Positions 21,710-34,065 are shown, numbered from the stretch's first letter. The stretch is 64,000 nucleotides of DNA from Sacculina carcini (GCA_916048095.2 OU696581.1:2719445-2783444), one strand, 5' to 3'. Notes: generated by a model from the sequence alone, not told the origin. Program-made: numbers and translations.

Positions 21710-23638
21710 CTGGGGTAACTGGGGCTAGAGGAGGTGTAAGCCGAGTGGAGTCAATTGTGTGTGTGTGTGTGTGTGTGATGGGTAAGGACGATTGAAAGTC
21801 GTAATATCTTTATCTAGCATGTTATTGTACGTAAGAGAGAAGCATCCAAGCGCCAGTATATGTGTATATGTATATGCCTTTGTTTAGGGCATTCATAAGG
21901 TGTCTGTATAACAGAACTTAATCCTTATTTTCGTTCATGAAAGACGTGCCCAATGACACACTGAAAACTCAATTGGCCGCACATTGTATTGTGTGTGTGC
22001 AATTTCTATGAGCATATTTCTCATGAATATGACTGCGGGTCTTTTATTCACATAGTGACATTTAAGCGTGTGTTGACGAGCTAATTCGAGGGCAATTTTG
22101 CTTCTCGACTGAATTTTTTGAATCCTTGTTTGAGGCGTGTTTGACGTGCACTGCACATGCGTCCAATCCAATTATGCGTCATATAGAATTTACGAGTCTT
22201 GCGCCCTCGTTTGCACCATTATTAATGTATTGCCACAATTTTACGTGCATGCAAATTGAGCTGGCATGCTTGTGCGCGCATTTTTTCGTTATTTATTTTA
22301 GCTATTGTCTCTTGTTGGCAACGACTTCCTCAGTGCAACATCTTATTGTACAAATGTTTATCCTTTACTCATGGGATTTCCAGCTTAATCGGTTCAACTT
22401 TAATCGTAGGGCCATACGTGTGTGCATTCTATATTTTTAGTCCTTCATAGTGGGCATATTTGTGCGCATATACATGCATATATGCACATTAACCTGAAGT
22501 GCACGATATTAAACTATATGGCGCACTCAACGATTAATTCAATCCAGTTGCTAATTGCGTCAATACCGTGTCAAATACCGTAATTGCTCCAATACCATTA
22601 TCCGCACCGTGTCATATTGTTCGCTAGCCTCATTCTTCGGGCTCATTGCCAAACCACATCTCCGGACGGCCAGCGTAATGCCGATGTTCTATACGACCGT
22701 ATGTTTCTTAGAGCATCAGCTGCGAGTTTGTGTAGTTCAAAGAATATGGTCATTTTCACATGTATTTATCACATTCGCAAATATGCAAACACTCGCACCA
22801 GATTCGCCAGGTGTGGATATCCTGCAAGCGTCAGCCAGTGAGTAGTTATTGGCCAGCGTTTGAAGAAAGTCGTCAAGATATTAGCAACTTGTCAGATCAA
22901 ACGAATTGATGATGTGAATTCCGAGCGCGCCATACAGTCAAGTTTCACGTGCTGGAGAGTAATATTCTGCCTCGCTACATATATATACATCTACTATCGA
23001 TGGTGTTCAAATCCAATATTAATTATTGATGTCGCCATTTTAATTTGGTGTCGACGACCTCGCTTAGTCTGATTGTTTGTGTGCAAATAATATAATGTGC
23101 ATGTGTGGTGGTGCATAATAAATACATTGCCGGCGATCGGTGGATGTTTGTATTATTCTGGCAACGTGTGCCCGGCCGCGGCCGCGACATTTTCGCCGCA
23201 AAACAACACACAAAAATATCCTTCTCCAAATGTTCAAGCGTGTTCAAGCGTCATTATAAAACAATTGTACCGATATTTCAGAACACTGAGTCTAAAAGTC
23301 AACAACAATCAATAATACACCAATAAGCGCAATAAATTTGACTGTAAAAGACCGCTTGTGCAACATATTTGTTTCTGTGTAAGATTCCATCAGATAGCTA
23401 GCCAAACGCCTTTAAAAACACCATCTACACTACAAACCCTTAATAAAAAACCCTCAAATCCTCGCAGCTCCAACTACCCGGTCAATACAGCAGCCATGAG
23501 CTGTGACCACCACTCGCCATGCTACCTCATAGGCAACAGTCACCTCGCAAGCGCACACAGCAAATGTGGATCAATAGAAAGGTCCTCAACAAGGACTCGT
23601 TTGCTCACACAACCAAGTGGCCCCGTCACAGAGACGTG
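21710..23638. other. convergent spacer between IRS (+) and SelO (-)
   Basis: Holds the IRS 3' UTR, a short (TG)n at 21757-21777, and the SelO 3' UTR. AATAAA on the plus strand at 23117-23122 could end a long IRS 3' UTR. Reading frames here are short and lack G/C-ending codons. Confidence 0.4.
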
Positions 23639-24894
23639 TCAGCTCGAGCAACTCACCCTGAGATGTCCGGCCCAGTCGGGCGGCGGACCGGCGTAGTTGC
23701 CGTCCTCGGCCTCCTGCTGCCGCGTGAACGGCCGCTCGAGCACGCGCTGAAGTCGCTGCAGCTCGGCGAAGTCGTTGCGCTGCTCAATGTCGTCTATGGC
23801 GCGCTGAGCCAGCCAGTTGTGCAGCACATAGCGCGGACAGGCGGCGCACGCGCGCTGCCGCCGCACATCGTCCTCGACGGCTGCTCGCCGCAACAGTTGG
23901 TCGTAGTCGGCCAGCCATGCGGCGAACTCGGGCGCCGCACACACGCGCCGCAGTGCCCACGTGTCGTGCGACTGCTGACAACAACCAGCACCACCGTCTT
24001 CACTATCAGTCATCGCCTCGACCTGCCGCAGCGGTGTCTCGGCCAGCTGCCGCCAGGTGGCGGTAAAGTCGCACTCGCCGAGCGCCTGCATCAAGTCCAG
24101 CAGCCGGTCATACAGCCGCTGCGCCTCAGCACACACTTCACTGTCGTCTTCCGTGTCAGCGTCGGTGTCGGCGCCGCTGTCAGCCGGCGGCCGTCGCACG
24201 CCCAGCTTGGCCGCCACAAGCCGGCCGTACGTCTGGTCAAAGTGCCGATTGTAGACTCGCACTACGGCCGCCGCCACGGTCGCGCCGCTCGCCGCCGCCC
24301 GCCGCGCGTCAAACCACAAAAACAGCAGCGCCTCGACCAGCCGCACCACGTTCCACTCGGCCATCGTGCGCTGCCGTCCGAAACTGTACAAGCCGGCCGT
24401 GTCCGACGAGTTGGGCACAAAACTCGACCGGTAGGCACCGACAAAGCCGAACGGGCCGTAGTCGATGGTGATTCCGTGCACACTCATGTTGTCTGTGTTC
24501 ATCACGCCGTGCGTGAAGCCGACCGCCTGCCAGTGCGCCACCATTCGTCCAGTGGCCGCCGCTATCGCCGCCGCCAGCTGAACGTAGCGCCGGCACTCGG
24601 CGGCGGCGTCGTCGTCAGCGTCGGCAAACACGGCATCGTCATCTAGCGGGCAGTCGACGAGCGGCAGACAGCGGCCGCCCAGATGGCGCTGGCATAGATG
24701 ATCGACGAGCAGACGCAGCAGCGGCAGGTCGCCGTCCACCGCGGCCATCTGCAGCGAGCCGAAGCGGAACCAGGTGGGCGCCAGTCGCAGTACGATGGCG
24801 ACACGCTCCCGCCGCGGTCGGCCGTCGTAGAACTGGTCGCGCGTCACCGTGTCGTCGCTGACAGCCAGACAGCCGGCACGAGACGTCGGCACCC
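23639..24894 (-). CDS. SELENOO: SelO-type protein adenylyltransferase, exon 3 (Cys form)
   Basis: The last exon encodes about 418 residues, starting VPTSRAGCLAVS after GACAG|GGG and ending VSCSS-stop. SelO is a pseudokinase that transfers AMP from ATP to Ser/Thr/Tyr hydroxyls of proteins, in mitochondria in eukaryotes. Visible core: RDQFYDGR, VLRLAPTWFRFGS, then the active-site block MNTDNMSVHGITIDYGPFGF holding the metal-binding N/D and the D-Y-G-P motif. The C-terminus DWAGHLRVSCSS matches bacterial SelO (YdiU), with Cys where vertebrate SELENOO has selenocysteine. GGGTGAG near the end is a possible donor but lies in the conserved terminus, so I treat it as coding. The acceptor is preceded by TG-rich sequence. 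Confidence 0.93.
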
Positions 24895-25223
24895 CTGTCC
24901 ATCACAGACAAACACACAACTGTTGAGAAATTGGACGACATAATTGAGATAATTGGAGATAGATAAAGAGGGTATTTGTGTGATATTTTATGGATTATTT
25001 TTATATTATTCATTGACACTGTTAACTTGTTTGCTGTTGTAGGAACGCTGTTCAACGCTCCATTGGAGTCCGAGCTAGTCGTATTCACAAAGCAGCAAGT
25101 CAATCGAGACGGTCGTTGATTACAATGCGAACCGACACTGAACAAACCTGACAACTAAAAAAAACGCTTCCCATTGTGAAGCAGACTCGTTGATATTCGA
25201 ACCATACTGCCTACAGCCAACTA

Positions 25224-25451
<228 letters not shown>

Positions 25452-25571
25452 TCACACACACATAAACAAGCACGCTAGCATACAGTACGCTCAACGACTT
25501 ATACAACGCTATACGCCAAAGACACGTTGCTGAGCTGCACAACGCAAAACGTTTCGGAAAGGCCAGCTCAC

Positions 25572-25927
25572 TTGTTGGTGTACTCGCCGATGAGTATGGC
25601 CCGTCCGTCGCCCAGCTGTCCGGCCCAGTGTCCGAACTGATGTCCACCGTAGCGGTGAGCCAGCGCCAGAACACCGGACAACTGGCGACAGCCGGACACC
25701 ACGTCGACGAAATCGCGGTCGTCGGCGATAGTCGAGGCCGACGTAACATCCAGCAGACCCTCGAGCACCGACGTCGAGTAGGCAGCCAGCACGGCGGCCG
25801 ACTTCAGCGGCGTCGGCGAGACGCGCGAGAAAAATACGCCGGGAATGTTGGCGCGCACCGCATTGCTAGCGACCGCGTCGAGCGGCCAATCCAGATAGGT
25901 TTTGCATGTCCACTGGAGCGCCTGCAT
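25572..25927 (-). CDS. SELENOO: SelO-type protein adenylyltransferase, exon 1
   Basis: Encodes YLDWPLDAVASNAVRANIPG, FFSRVSPTPLKSAAVLAAYS and ALAHRYGGHQFGHWAGQLGD, the N-terminal SelO core with its glycine-rich nucleotide loop. The donor is AACAA|GTGAGC. I chose the ATG at 25927 (MQALQWTCK) because the family core starts there. The frame stays open upstream to an ATG at 25987, or a CAG acceptor inside this region could join an upstream leader exon. With the chosen start the protein is 580 residues, between bacterial (about 480) and human (669). A mitochondrial presequence was not identified. Confidence 0.88.
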
Positions 25928-27926
25928 GCCGCCGCGACCAACACAGCGCATCACACGCACAAGCTCCGGCGCGACACACACACGCACGCACCATGCACCA
26001 CGCTCACTGCGACATATCGTGGCAAACGTTGATATTCACAGACATCTCTCGTCGCAGGTTTATAGACAAAAACACTTGAATGCTGTTCCGATGGTAACAA
26101 TAAGAGATAACAAATGATCTAATATAATCAAATCATCTAAAAATAGAAAATACGTGATAAATTTGTAGTCCCAGCTGACGATAAACACTCCCTTTAACCT
26201 CACCAAACTTTTTATTTAATCTATAATGTTCCCATTTGAAAAAACATCAAGACGTTCAGTAAATGAAAAAATCAAATAATGAGTATATATTGGTACATTT
26301 GTCACATCAACTAATACGTTAGTTTATAAAAACTGGTATAGAAATTGTTTTAATGACAATTTTGCTTCAAATCAGTTTCTCGAATGGATAATTACAATAA
26401 ACAACTATTTGATGTTCGGTAAACTCAGGCTTGCCTCTCCAGCAAAAAGATAACCGAATTACAAACATCACTTTCGGGAATCACACGAGATGCACATTTT
26501 CACGACACAAATAACCTTCTGATTTTCATGAATCAACGGGAAAAGTGAGACAAAAAGCTCAGGTACACTATCATAACTAGCACTTGAACCGTGGTTCCGT
26601 GACGAGCAGCATGACGACTCTGGCAATAAAACGCTCCGATGATAAATAAAATAGTATGTATTTCGTGCAAAACAACTGAAAAAATCAGAACGAAACCAAA
26701 CCGGTTCGAATAAATACGCTAAATACTCGCCAATGCGTGTAGTAAGTAGGTGAGCTCACCAGAAAAATTCCGCCTTAAAACAGCGTAATGTTACAGCGAA
26801 AAAAACAACTAGGACGATCACAAACGAAAAATCACAGACCAATACAGATACAGACCGACATAGTTCTCTAACAACGGTGAACAAAGTCCTACACCCCAAT
26901 TCCTGTGCGAAAACTCGCAGCTGCCCAACTAAGAATCACACCCGCCTAACCTACTATTACCTGACACATACACACACACACACAAACGCCGCCCAAACGA
27001 GGATAACGCAACCAAAAACCAACTAGCTAGTAGATGCAGACACGGCTGCGCTCCAAAGCACCATCCACTAGTTCGGAGACTCAACACATGGCCACAATGG
27101 TGGCCGCATCACATCTGCAAGCAGCACAGGTACTCAATGAGCAGTAAACAACCGACACACACACACACACACGCGCACACACCGAGACAGTCAAAACAGT
27201 TCGCATGCAAAGAGGTAGCTGACCAGATACACTGAGAATCAACACACAAACTAAGTAAGCACAATGTGTGCGCATTGACAATCCGCCGCCGTAGCCGCCG
27301 GCGGCGGTCCTACGAAACTCACACGAAATGTTGTGTCTAGTTGTGAAGCGTCCGCAGTAAAACCACGAGAATATTACACTAACAACACAGCTCGCCTACA
27401 AATGTCATGCAAATATCACTTAACACACACACACACGAGCAGACATATACACATCGGAGGCGAAAACCGATTTCCGCGAAGAATTGGAAAATTAAGCTAG
27501 TCATCGAGGTGGACGAATAGATTAATTGAAACACACCGTCGAATATTGTCCAGACAAATAATCACATCATCTTAAGGTTGTTGCTAATGTCGTTGGCCAG
27601 ACAACGCAACGCAAATAAACAGACAACAGTCCATTGGAGACTAGACAGATACAGCACATTACACACACACATACACACCGAAACACACGCCGATACACAC
27701 AGTTTGTCGGTAAAACACACAGTACTCAATGGAAATAGCACGACAATAGATTGGTAATAGAGTGGACAGAAATTATCACAATAGACATAGAGCCAAGTGT
27801 ATGTATATGATTGTGTGTTTGTGTGCTCTTGTATGTACTTGTGTACGTCTGTCTGTATGTATGTATGTGTGTGTGTGTGTATGTGTGTGTGTGTGTGTGT
27901 GTGTCTGTGTAAAGCGCGCGATATAG
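25928..27926. other. spacer between SelO 5' end and MNT 3' end
   Basis: AT-rich with short (CA)n runs at 26970-26983, 27157-27181 and 27422-27436. No gene found. It presumably holds the MNT 3' UTR and the SelO promoter. Confidence 0.4.
27870..27903. repeat. (TG)n microsatellite just past the MNT stop
   Basis: On the transcribed strand this is (CA)n, beginning about 24 nt after the MNT-like stop codon, i.e. in the 3' UTR. Confidence 0.85.
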
Positions 27927-28135
27927 TCAACGATAATCAGACGATGACGGCGGCTGTGGTTGTGGTTGTGATGGTGGTTGAGGCGGAGTTACAAGCAGCA
28001 CACGCGACACAGTAGCGCCGCGCACCTTCACAGTCCCACCACCACTAGCACCAGCAGCAGCTGCTGTACTGACCACTGACAATCGCGGCGCATGCAGACA
28101 AACTGGCGCACTCGAAACCGACGAATTCACACCCA
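27927..28135 (-). CDS. MNT: MNT-like bHLH-zipper repressor, last exon
   Basis: The 209-nt exon starts after GGCAG|TGGG and ends with TGA at 27927. It encodes GVNSSVSSAPVCLHAPRLSV, then TVKVRGATVSRVLLVTPP and a Pro/Gln/Ser tail ending SSSDYR. It has the Ala/Gly/Pro-rich composition of MNT C-termini but no named domain. The borrowed two bases fit the one base left by the previous exon. Assignment to this gene rests on strand, order, phase and codon use. Confidence 0.65.
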
Positions 28136-28331
28136 CTGCCGACAAACATACAAACACGCACATACACACACACACACAATGGAACTTTTAAATCGAGAAA
28201 AAAGCCATGCCAACCGCAATAACAATCACCCTATTGAACCCTAATTAAAATGTTATAATATCTTGCGGAAAAACGCATTTTCTCAACTGACTCCACCTAA
28301 ATAACACACCCAATACTATAACATGGTAACT

Positions 28332-28418
28332 GTGTGTGTGTGTGTATGTGTGTGTGTGAGAGTGTGTGTGTGTGTGAGTGTGTGTGTGTGTGAGTGTGTG
28401 TGTGTGTGTGTGTGTGTT
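28332..28418. repeat. (TG)n microsatellite with GAG steps
   Basis: About 86 bp of TG repeats broken regularly by GAGTG units, directly abutting the left edge of the truncated L2 element. Confidence 0.9.
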
Positions 28419-28419
28419 A

Positions 28420-29452
28420 GCGACACAGCTCTCTCTTTCTTTCGCTCTTATCTCTCTGATAGATCTCAATACGTCTCTATCTCTTCCGATTCTTGTAGTG
28501 AGGCTTGCCCACTAACTTGCGGTGTCCCTCAAGGCTCTGTCCTAGGCCCTCTCCTCTTCAATATCTATCTAACCTCTGTAGGGAAAGTGCTTCGACGTCA
28601 CGATGTGTCGTTTCAAATATTCGCGGATGACATTCAGATCCTTCTCTCATCCGTGTCTATTTCTCTCTCTTCAGTCAGTTCTATTATATCTGATATTGAA
28701 AGTTGGGCGTTCACTCGTCATCTCAAACTTAATCCTGATAAGACTAAGTATATTATCTTTCCATCTTCTAATAGTACTACTTCTCTTAGTATACCTCTAT
28801 CCTGCTCTGTACGTAGTCTTGGTATCATTCTCGATAGCTCTCTTTCTTTTGATTCACACATCTCTGACATTATTAGGTGCTGTAACTTTCAAATTAGGCG
28901 TATCTATTCCATTCGTAGATATATAACTATTTCTGCTGCTTTCAAGTTAGCTAACTCATTTATCTTCAGTAAAATTCAGTATTGCTGTTCTCTTCTACTA
29001 TCTCTCAACCACCGCCAGCTTAGGAAACTTCAATCTATAATTAATAAGGCCTGTCGTATGATATTTAATCTTCCTTCGGGTTCTCATGTCTCTTCTTCTT
29101 TACAAAAACTTAGGTTACTTCCCATTAAGGCTCTTATTGAGTATCGTATTTGTTTAATTATTCATTCAGCTCTTCATCTTCGTAAGCCTGCGTATATATT
29201 TGACCTTCTATCTTATTAAACCTCATCTCTTTCTCTTAGGTCTTCTAACGATCCTTTTCTACTAGTTGAACCTTCCTTTCCTTCTAGGCATTCTCACTAC
29301 AATCGTTGTTTCTCTATCTTAGGACCTCGTATCTACAATAGGCTATCTCCCTCAATACGCTCAATCAAATCTCTATCTCTTTTCAAAAAACATACTAAAA
29401 ATTTCTTTCTCACTAAGTCTTACTACTGTCTTAATAATATTGTATATATTAG
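28420..29452 (+). pseudogene. L2-type reverse transcriptase fragment
   Basis: Encodes SYLSDRSQYVSISS, CGVPQGSVLGPLLFNIYLTS, then FADDIQIL (the catalytic F/Y-A-D-D box) and LKLNPDKTKYIIF, followed by the thumb region. An in-frame TAA at 29217 interrupts it, but the frame continues past it (LRSSNDPFLL, then SILGPRIYNRLSPSIRS). The fingers, endonuclease and ORF1 are missing. Confidence 0.88.
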
Positions 29453-30060
29453 TACTGAATATAAGGTCTGATTGTTTCCTAATTCTGTCTTATTTGTGTA
29501 TGTGCTTCATGCGTGTGTTTTCCGTTCTTGTGTATGTATGTTTCTCTATTGTATGCTCTCTGTGTGTTGTTGTGTTGAGCTCTGTTATCTGTGTTTGTGT
29601 GTCTGTTGAGTTGTGTTATCTGTATATGTGTTTCAGTGTATGTCATTGTATGTCTGTTATGTTGTGTTTTCTGGTCTGTATTTGTGTGTCTATTGTGTTG
29701 TGATTTGTCAATCTGAGTGTATGTCGTTGTATGCCTGCTGTGTTGTCTTAATGTGTTGTATTTTGTGTTGTATTCTGTGCTGTATGTCTGCTGTGCTATC
29801 TTATTCAATATGTATGTGCGTGTGTATTTTTGCGTTTTTGAGTATGTAAACGTGAGTGTGTCTGTGTTTGTGCGTATATGTACTTGTCTGTTTTGTGTGT
29901 GTGTATGTAGGTGAGTGTGTGTGTTCGTGATTGTGTATGTGTATGGCTCTTGTGCTTGTGTGTGTGTGTGTGTATGTGTATGTGAGTTTGTGTGTGTGTG
30001 TGAGAGCGCTTTTGAGACCCTCGGGTGAAAAGCGCGATATAAATGTCTTAATGTAATGTA
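28420..30060 (+). mobile_element. 5'-truncated L2/CR1-type LINE
   Basis: The sequence enters in the palm of a reverse transcriptase and runs to a typical L2 3' end (AAAGCGCGATATAAATG followed by repeated AATGT). It lies in the last intron of MNT in the antisense direction and is distinct from the full-length element at 30631-35290. It is a dead-on-arrival insertion. The region 29450-29990 is T/TG-rich 3' untranslated sequence. Confidence 0.85.
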
Positions 30061-30215
30061 ATGTAATGTGTGTGTGTGTGTGTAGGTGAGTGTGTGCGTT
30101 CGTGATTGTGTATGTGTATGACTCTTGTGCTTGAGAGTGTGTGTGTGTGTGTGTGAGCGCTTTTGAGACCCTCGGGTGAAAAGCGCGATATAAATGTATT
30201 AATGTAATGTAATGT
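29995..30215 (+). repeat. tandem duplication of an L2 3' tail plus TG tract
   Basis: The unit GAGCGCTTTTGAGACCCTCG, followed by GGTGAAAAGCGCGATATAAATG and AATGT repeats, appears at about 30001-30060 and again at about 30155-30215. A TG-rich piece with CTTGTG and GTATGTGTATG separates them. The second tail ends about 15 nt from the donor of the MNT exon at 30236. The parent tail also occurs at 36085-36120 and, more diverged, at 39889-39945. Confidence 0.75.
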
Positions 30216-30235
30216 GAGTATGTCGTGTTTCTCAC

Positions 30236-30397
30236 CGTGCACACGAGTGACGTGAGGCAGTTGTGCGGGAGAAGCCCGACTCACAGAGGCTCGTGCCGCA
30301 GTTACCGCGGCGTTTGCGTTTCCATTGCCAACAGCCACCATCGGCGACTGTGTGCGCGCGCGCTGTCGATGCAGGTAGGTGCGCGGCGTATTGGCAC
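30236..30397 (-). CDS. MNT: MNT-like bHLH-zipper repressor, penultimate exon
   Basis: The 162-nt exon runs from TTTGTCAG|GTGCC to CACG|GTGAGA and encodes ANTPRTYLHRQRARTQSPMV, then AVGNGNANAAVTAARASVSR and PAQLPHVTRVH. It has G/C-ending codons. It borrows two bases and leaves one, in phase with both neighbours. No domain recognised. Confidence 0.65.
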
Positions 30398-31131
30398 CTG
30401 ACAAACATACACACCCACATGCTGTGAATAGCGTTGTCATTAGCTGCTACACTTTTATAGTGAATATTAATTGCGCTCAGCTCAGCCAGTTGGCGCGTTT
30501 AGTATGAGTTTGTGGTGTGTTGATAATTTAGACGGGGGAGATATGCTAGCCAAGGATAGGCAAACGTATTTTGCTGAGAGTCGACTGGAGCGAGGGCCGC
30601 AAATAATTATCCTGCCCAATACCTGCCAGCCACAACAACAACAACAACAACATATATTTAATATAGCGCACATATTTATACACAGGCGCGAAAAAGACAA
30701 CCGACAGGAACATCACAGCGAGCAGGGAGTAGGCACAAATAGAAAAATGAAAACACGTTTGCAAACTGGAGCATGCTAGATGGCCGTTGGCTATCAGATA
30801 GCTCATCCGCCCTTGAAACAGGTTTTGTTTTTTTCCTGTCGGGTGTCTAGCCACCCTCCTCACTGCAGAACAGTGGGGGAGCCGGTTTAGTCGCCGACGA
30901 CTCGACCATGAATCTGGTTGTACTGGAATTACACGGTTACCAGTAGCAGGGCGAAGCCTGACCAGACAACGACGAATACAAGAGATGCAAAAACGGGACG
31001 CAGCAACGAAAACAGATAATTCACAGTGAGTAAAAAGACAAATATCAAGCAAGAACAACGAGTGTACAACATAGGACGATCAGCACAAACAACACGCAGA
31101 GACAAATCATAACCAGAGACAAATCATACAT

Positions 31132-34065
31132 TTAGTCATCAAGAGAACGAGTGAGCAGATATTTATGAAGATCAGCAGAAAAGAATCGGAATGAAGACTT
31201 GTGGTGAAGGTAAGATGGAAGCGAGTTATAGATACGAGGAGCAGAGAAATAAAAGGATTTGGATGACCAAGAAGATTGATTAAGAGCAGGAGGACAGACT
31301 AATGGCACAGGAATGCGACAAGAAGTGCGATTATTGAGAGTCAATAGGGAACGGAGATATGAAGGAGAGGAGGGGGAGTGGATAAGTTTGAAGACCAGAC
31401 AACATACCTTATAGCGGATACGAGAAAGAGCAGGTAACCAACCGAGCTGTCGGATATGCACCGAAGTAGGGGTTCGCGGAGGAAGCCTCAGTACAAACCG
31501 ACAAGCAAGGTTGATCACTGCTTGGAGTTGGCGGATAGATTTCAAGGGAAGATGGAAGAAGAGCGAGTTGCAGTAGTCGATCTTAGAAAAGATGTAGGAG
31601 TTTACCAGAAGACTAGCGGATGAGACATCAATCGACGAACGGATAGGGTAAAATTGTCGGAGTAAAAAGCGGCACGAGCGGATAAGCTGAGAAAAATGAG
31701 TCGAGAAAGAAAGGTTGGGATCGAACAAGACACCCAAATTGCGCATTTGATTGGCTAGCGGAAGGTTGATAGAGTGAGGAGAAATTCGAGGAGGGTGAAA
31801 GACTAGATATTCTGTTTTGTCAGGGTTGAGAACAAGTTTACGTGAAGCAGCCCAAGAAGAAATCTGGGTGAGCAGTATAGAGACCAAATTTGAAGAATGA
31901 GGAGAAAGAGGAAAATAAATTTGGATGTCGTCAGCGTATACGTGAAATGAAACTGGATAGCTGCGGAGAATAGGACAAAGGGATGATACGTATAAATTGA
32001 AAAGTAAAGGACCAATAAGTGAGCCTTGTGGAACCCCAGAGGTGAGAGGAAAGTCGCACGATAAAGCCGCATTACTGCGAACAGCATAGGAACGATCATT
32101 TAGATATGAGGTAAGAAGAGAAAGTGCAGTAGATGTGAGGCCTAGATGAGCAAGATCGCAGCATAAGATTTCGTGGTCGACTAGATCGAAGGCAGCAGAA
32201 AAATCTAAGGAAATCAGAAGGACGGAATTTCCAAATGAAAAATTAGAGAATAGATCATTGGAGAGGCAGAGAAGAAGTGTTTCGGTAGAGTGCTGAGATA
32301 CGAAACCAGATTGGCAAGGATCGAGAACAGGCAAGATGATAGGCCGTAATTGAACAAGGATGGCAGATTCTAGAAGCTTGGAGGACAGAGATAGAATAGA
32401 AATTGGACGATAGTTGCATGGAAGAGAGGGATCAAGATTGGATTTTTTGAGAATCGGCAGTATAGTGGCATGTTTGGAAGCTAAGAATGAACCGTGAAGG
32501 AAAGAAGAGTTAACCATATATGTGAAAAGTGGAGTAAGGAGTATAATAGCATCAGAGAGAGCAGAAAATTGTATGGGGTCAGTGGGACATTTAGACCTCT
32601 GAAGTTTGGTAAGAAAACGTGCTGTGGTAGACGGAGCAATCGAGGAAAAAGAGGAAACAGTGCTAAGGCAAGGAGGAAATTGGAGAGGAAAATTGCTAGT
32701 GGGTAATTTGGATTGCAAGGATGCAATTTTACAAGAGAAAAATGAGGCGAATTCACTGGCAGATATTGAGCAAGATGACTTAGAAGAGCGACCAGAAATA
32801 GATTTCAGAGTTATCCATCGTGAGCGAGATGATTGGAGTTGGCGTAATTGTGAGCGATAGAAATTAGATTTTGACAAAGCAACCACAGAGAAAAAAGATT
32901 TGCGGGCACTACAGAAAGAGAACCAAGATGAAGAAGAACGAAAGCGCCGCCAAGAACGCTCACGGGCTCTGCATTCTGAACGCAAGCGGGATAGATCGGA
33001 CGACCACCAGGGAGGAGGAGGAGAACTTGAGCGAAAGTGATGTAAGCGCAAAGGGAAGATCTGATCATTGATGAGGGAGAGAGAGTCGGATATAAACTTG
33101 GGGAGGATGAGTGGTGGGAGGAACAAATAGTTTGAGGGATTCAGAAGAGAGGTAACCAAACGACAAAATAATAGAGGATCAAATTTTTTGTAATCACGAA
33201 GCATCAGTGAAGCGGAAGAAGGCTTAGAAGGTGAAGGAAGAGAAACACCAAATGTGATGAGGCTATGATCAGATATGAGAGAATCAGGGGGGTAAGTGAA
33301 TATATCGAGGAGAGACAGTCTGGAGGAGTCCGTACAGATCACAAGGTCGAGGGTATGACCGGATAGGTGAGTAGCACCACTGTTCATAACGGAAAGATCC
33401 CAAGAATTGAGCAGAGTTAGAAAATCAGAAACATGCGCATGAGATGGTGAGTCAATCCAGAAATTAAAATCGCCTAGAACAATGAAATTATGGGAGAATG
33501 TATCTGCGAAGAAAGATAGGAGTGTATCAAATTCAGATAGAAATACTGAGGATGTGCCAGTGTGATCGTGTCGATATAACAATAGAATACCTAATTTAGG
33601 GTGTGAAGGAAAAGAAAGCGAGAATGCAGCGTATTCAAAGGAACTACAAGGAAATTGTAGAGTAGATAAAAGTGATAAAGATAAAGAACAGTGATAAACA
33701 GCACCAACACCACCACCGCAAGATTTTCGAGAAGATGTGAGATCGCGAGACACATGCAAGAAGTTAAATGAAAGTGGAAGTTGGGCGGAAAACGATGAAA
33801 CGTCGCTGTCAAAAAGCCAGGTCTCGGTGAGAAAAAAGAGTGAGAAGTTGTGATAGAGAATGACATTAGAAACAAAATTAGCTTTATCACGTACAGACCG
33901 AATATTGAGCAGGCCAACCAAGGAGGAAATACAATTAGTGACGGCTAAGGAAGATATATGAGCAGATTGGGTAAGATTGTTAATAGCAGAATTGTTGCAT
34001 ACGAGGGAAACCAGATGTGAGGAATGACAAGATTGAGCAATAGCTGTAGAGTCAGAAACATGCAT
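31132..34065 (-). CDS. L2-type LINE ORF2: endonuclease-reverse transcriptase
   Basis: 977 residues, uninterrupted. The N-terminal third is an APE-type endonuclease: LLNIRSVRDKANFVS, FLTETWLFD, IVLGDFNFWID, THLSGHTLDLV and the catalytic LISDHSLITF. The reverse transcriptase follows: PCNYRPISILSLSSKLLES, SLDFSAAFDLVDHEIL, TSGVPQGSLIGPLLFNLYVS and YADDIQIY near residue 709, then LVLNPDKTEYLVF. The C-terminal region ends with FYFSAPRIYNSLPSYL, as in L2/CR1 elements. It performs target-primed reverse transcription in the nucleus. The ATG lies 30 nt past the ORF1 stop, so ORF2 is probably reached by reinitiation. All key residues are present. Confidence 0.93.
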   Translation of the reverse strand: MHVSDSTAIAQSCHSSHLVSLVCNNSAINNLTQSAHISSLAVTNCISSLVGLLNIRSVRDKANFVSNVILYHNFSLFFLTETWLFDSDVSSFSAQLPLSFNFLHVSRDLTSSRKSCGGGVGAVYHCSLSLSLLSTLQFPCSSFEYAAFSLSFPSHPKLGILLLYRHDHTGTSSVFLSEFDTLLSFFADTFSHNFIVLGDFNFWIDSPSHAHVSDFLTLLNSWDLSVMNSGATHLSGHTLDLVICTDSSRLSLLDIFTYPPDSLISDHSLITFGVSLPSPSKPSSASLMLRDYKKFDPLLFCRLVTSLLNPSNYLFLPPLILPKFISDSLSLINDQIFPLRLHHFRSSSPPPPWWSSDLSRLRSECRARERSWRRFRSSSSWFSFCSARKSFFSVVALSKSNFYRSQLRQLQSSRSRWITLKSISGRSSKSSCSISASEFASFFSCKIASLQSKLPTSNFPLQFPPCLSTVSSFSSIAPSTTARFLTKLQRSKCPTDPIQFSALSDAIILLTPLFTYMVNSSFLHGSFLASKHATILPILKKSNLDPSLPCNYRPISILSLSSKLLESAILVQLRPIILPVLDPCQSGFVSQHSTETLLLCLSNDLFSNFSFGNSVLLISLDFSAAFDLVDHEILCCDLAHLGLTSTALSLLTSYLNDRSYAVRSNAALSCDFPLTSGVPQGSLIGPLLFNLYVSSLCPILRSYPVSFHVYADDIQIYFPLSPHSSNLVSILLTQISSWAASRKLVLNPDKTEYLVFHPPRISPHSINLPLANQMRNLGVLFDPNLSFSTHFSQLIRSCRFLLRQFYPIRSSIDVSSASLLVNSYIFSKIDYCNSLFFHLPLKSIRQLQAVINLACRFVLRLPPRTPTSVHIRQLGWLPALSRIRYKVCCLVFKLIHSPSSPSYLRSLLTLNNRTSCRIPVPLVCPPALNQSSWSSKSFYFSAPRIYNSLPSYLHHKSSFRFFSADLHKYLLTRSLDD

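Noticed and set aside
23639-23650. GGGTGAG read as a SelO donor
   Set aside because: The sequence through it gives the exact conserved C-terminus of the family, so coding is the better reading.
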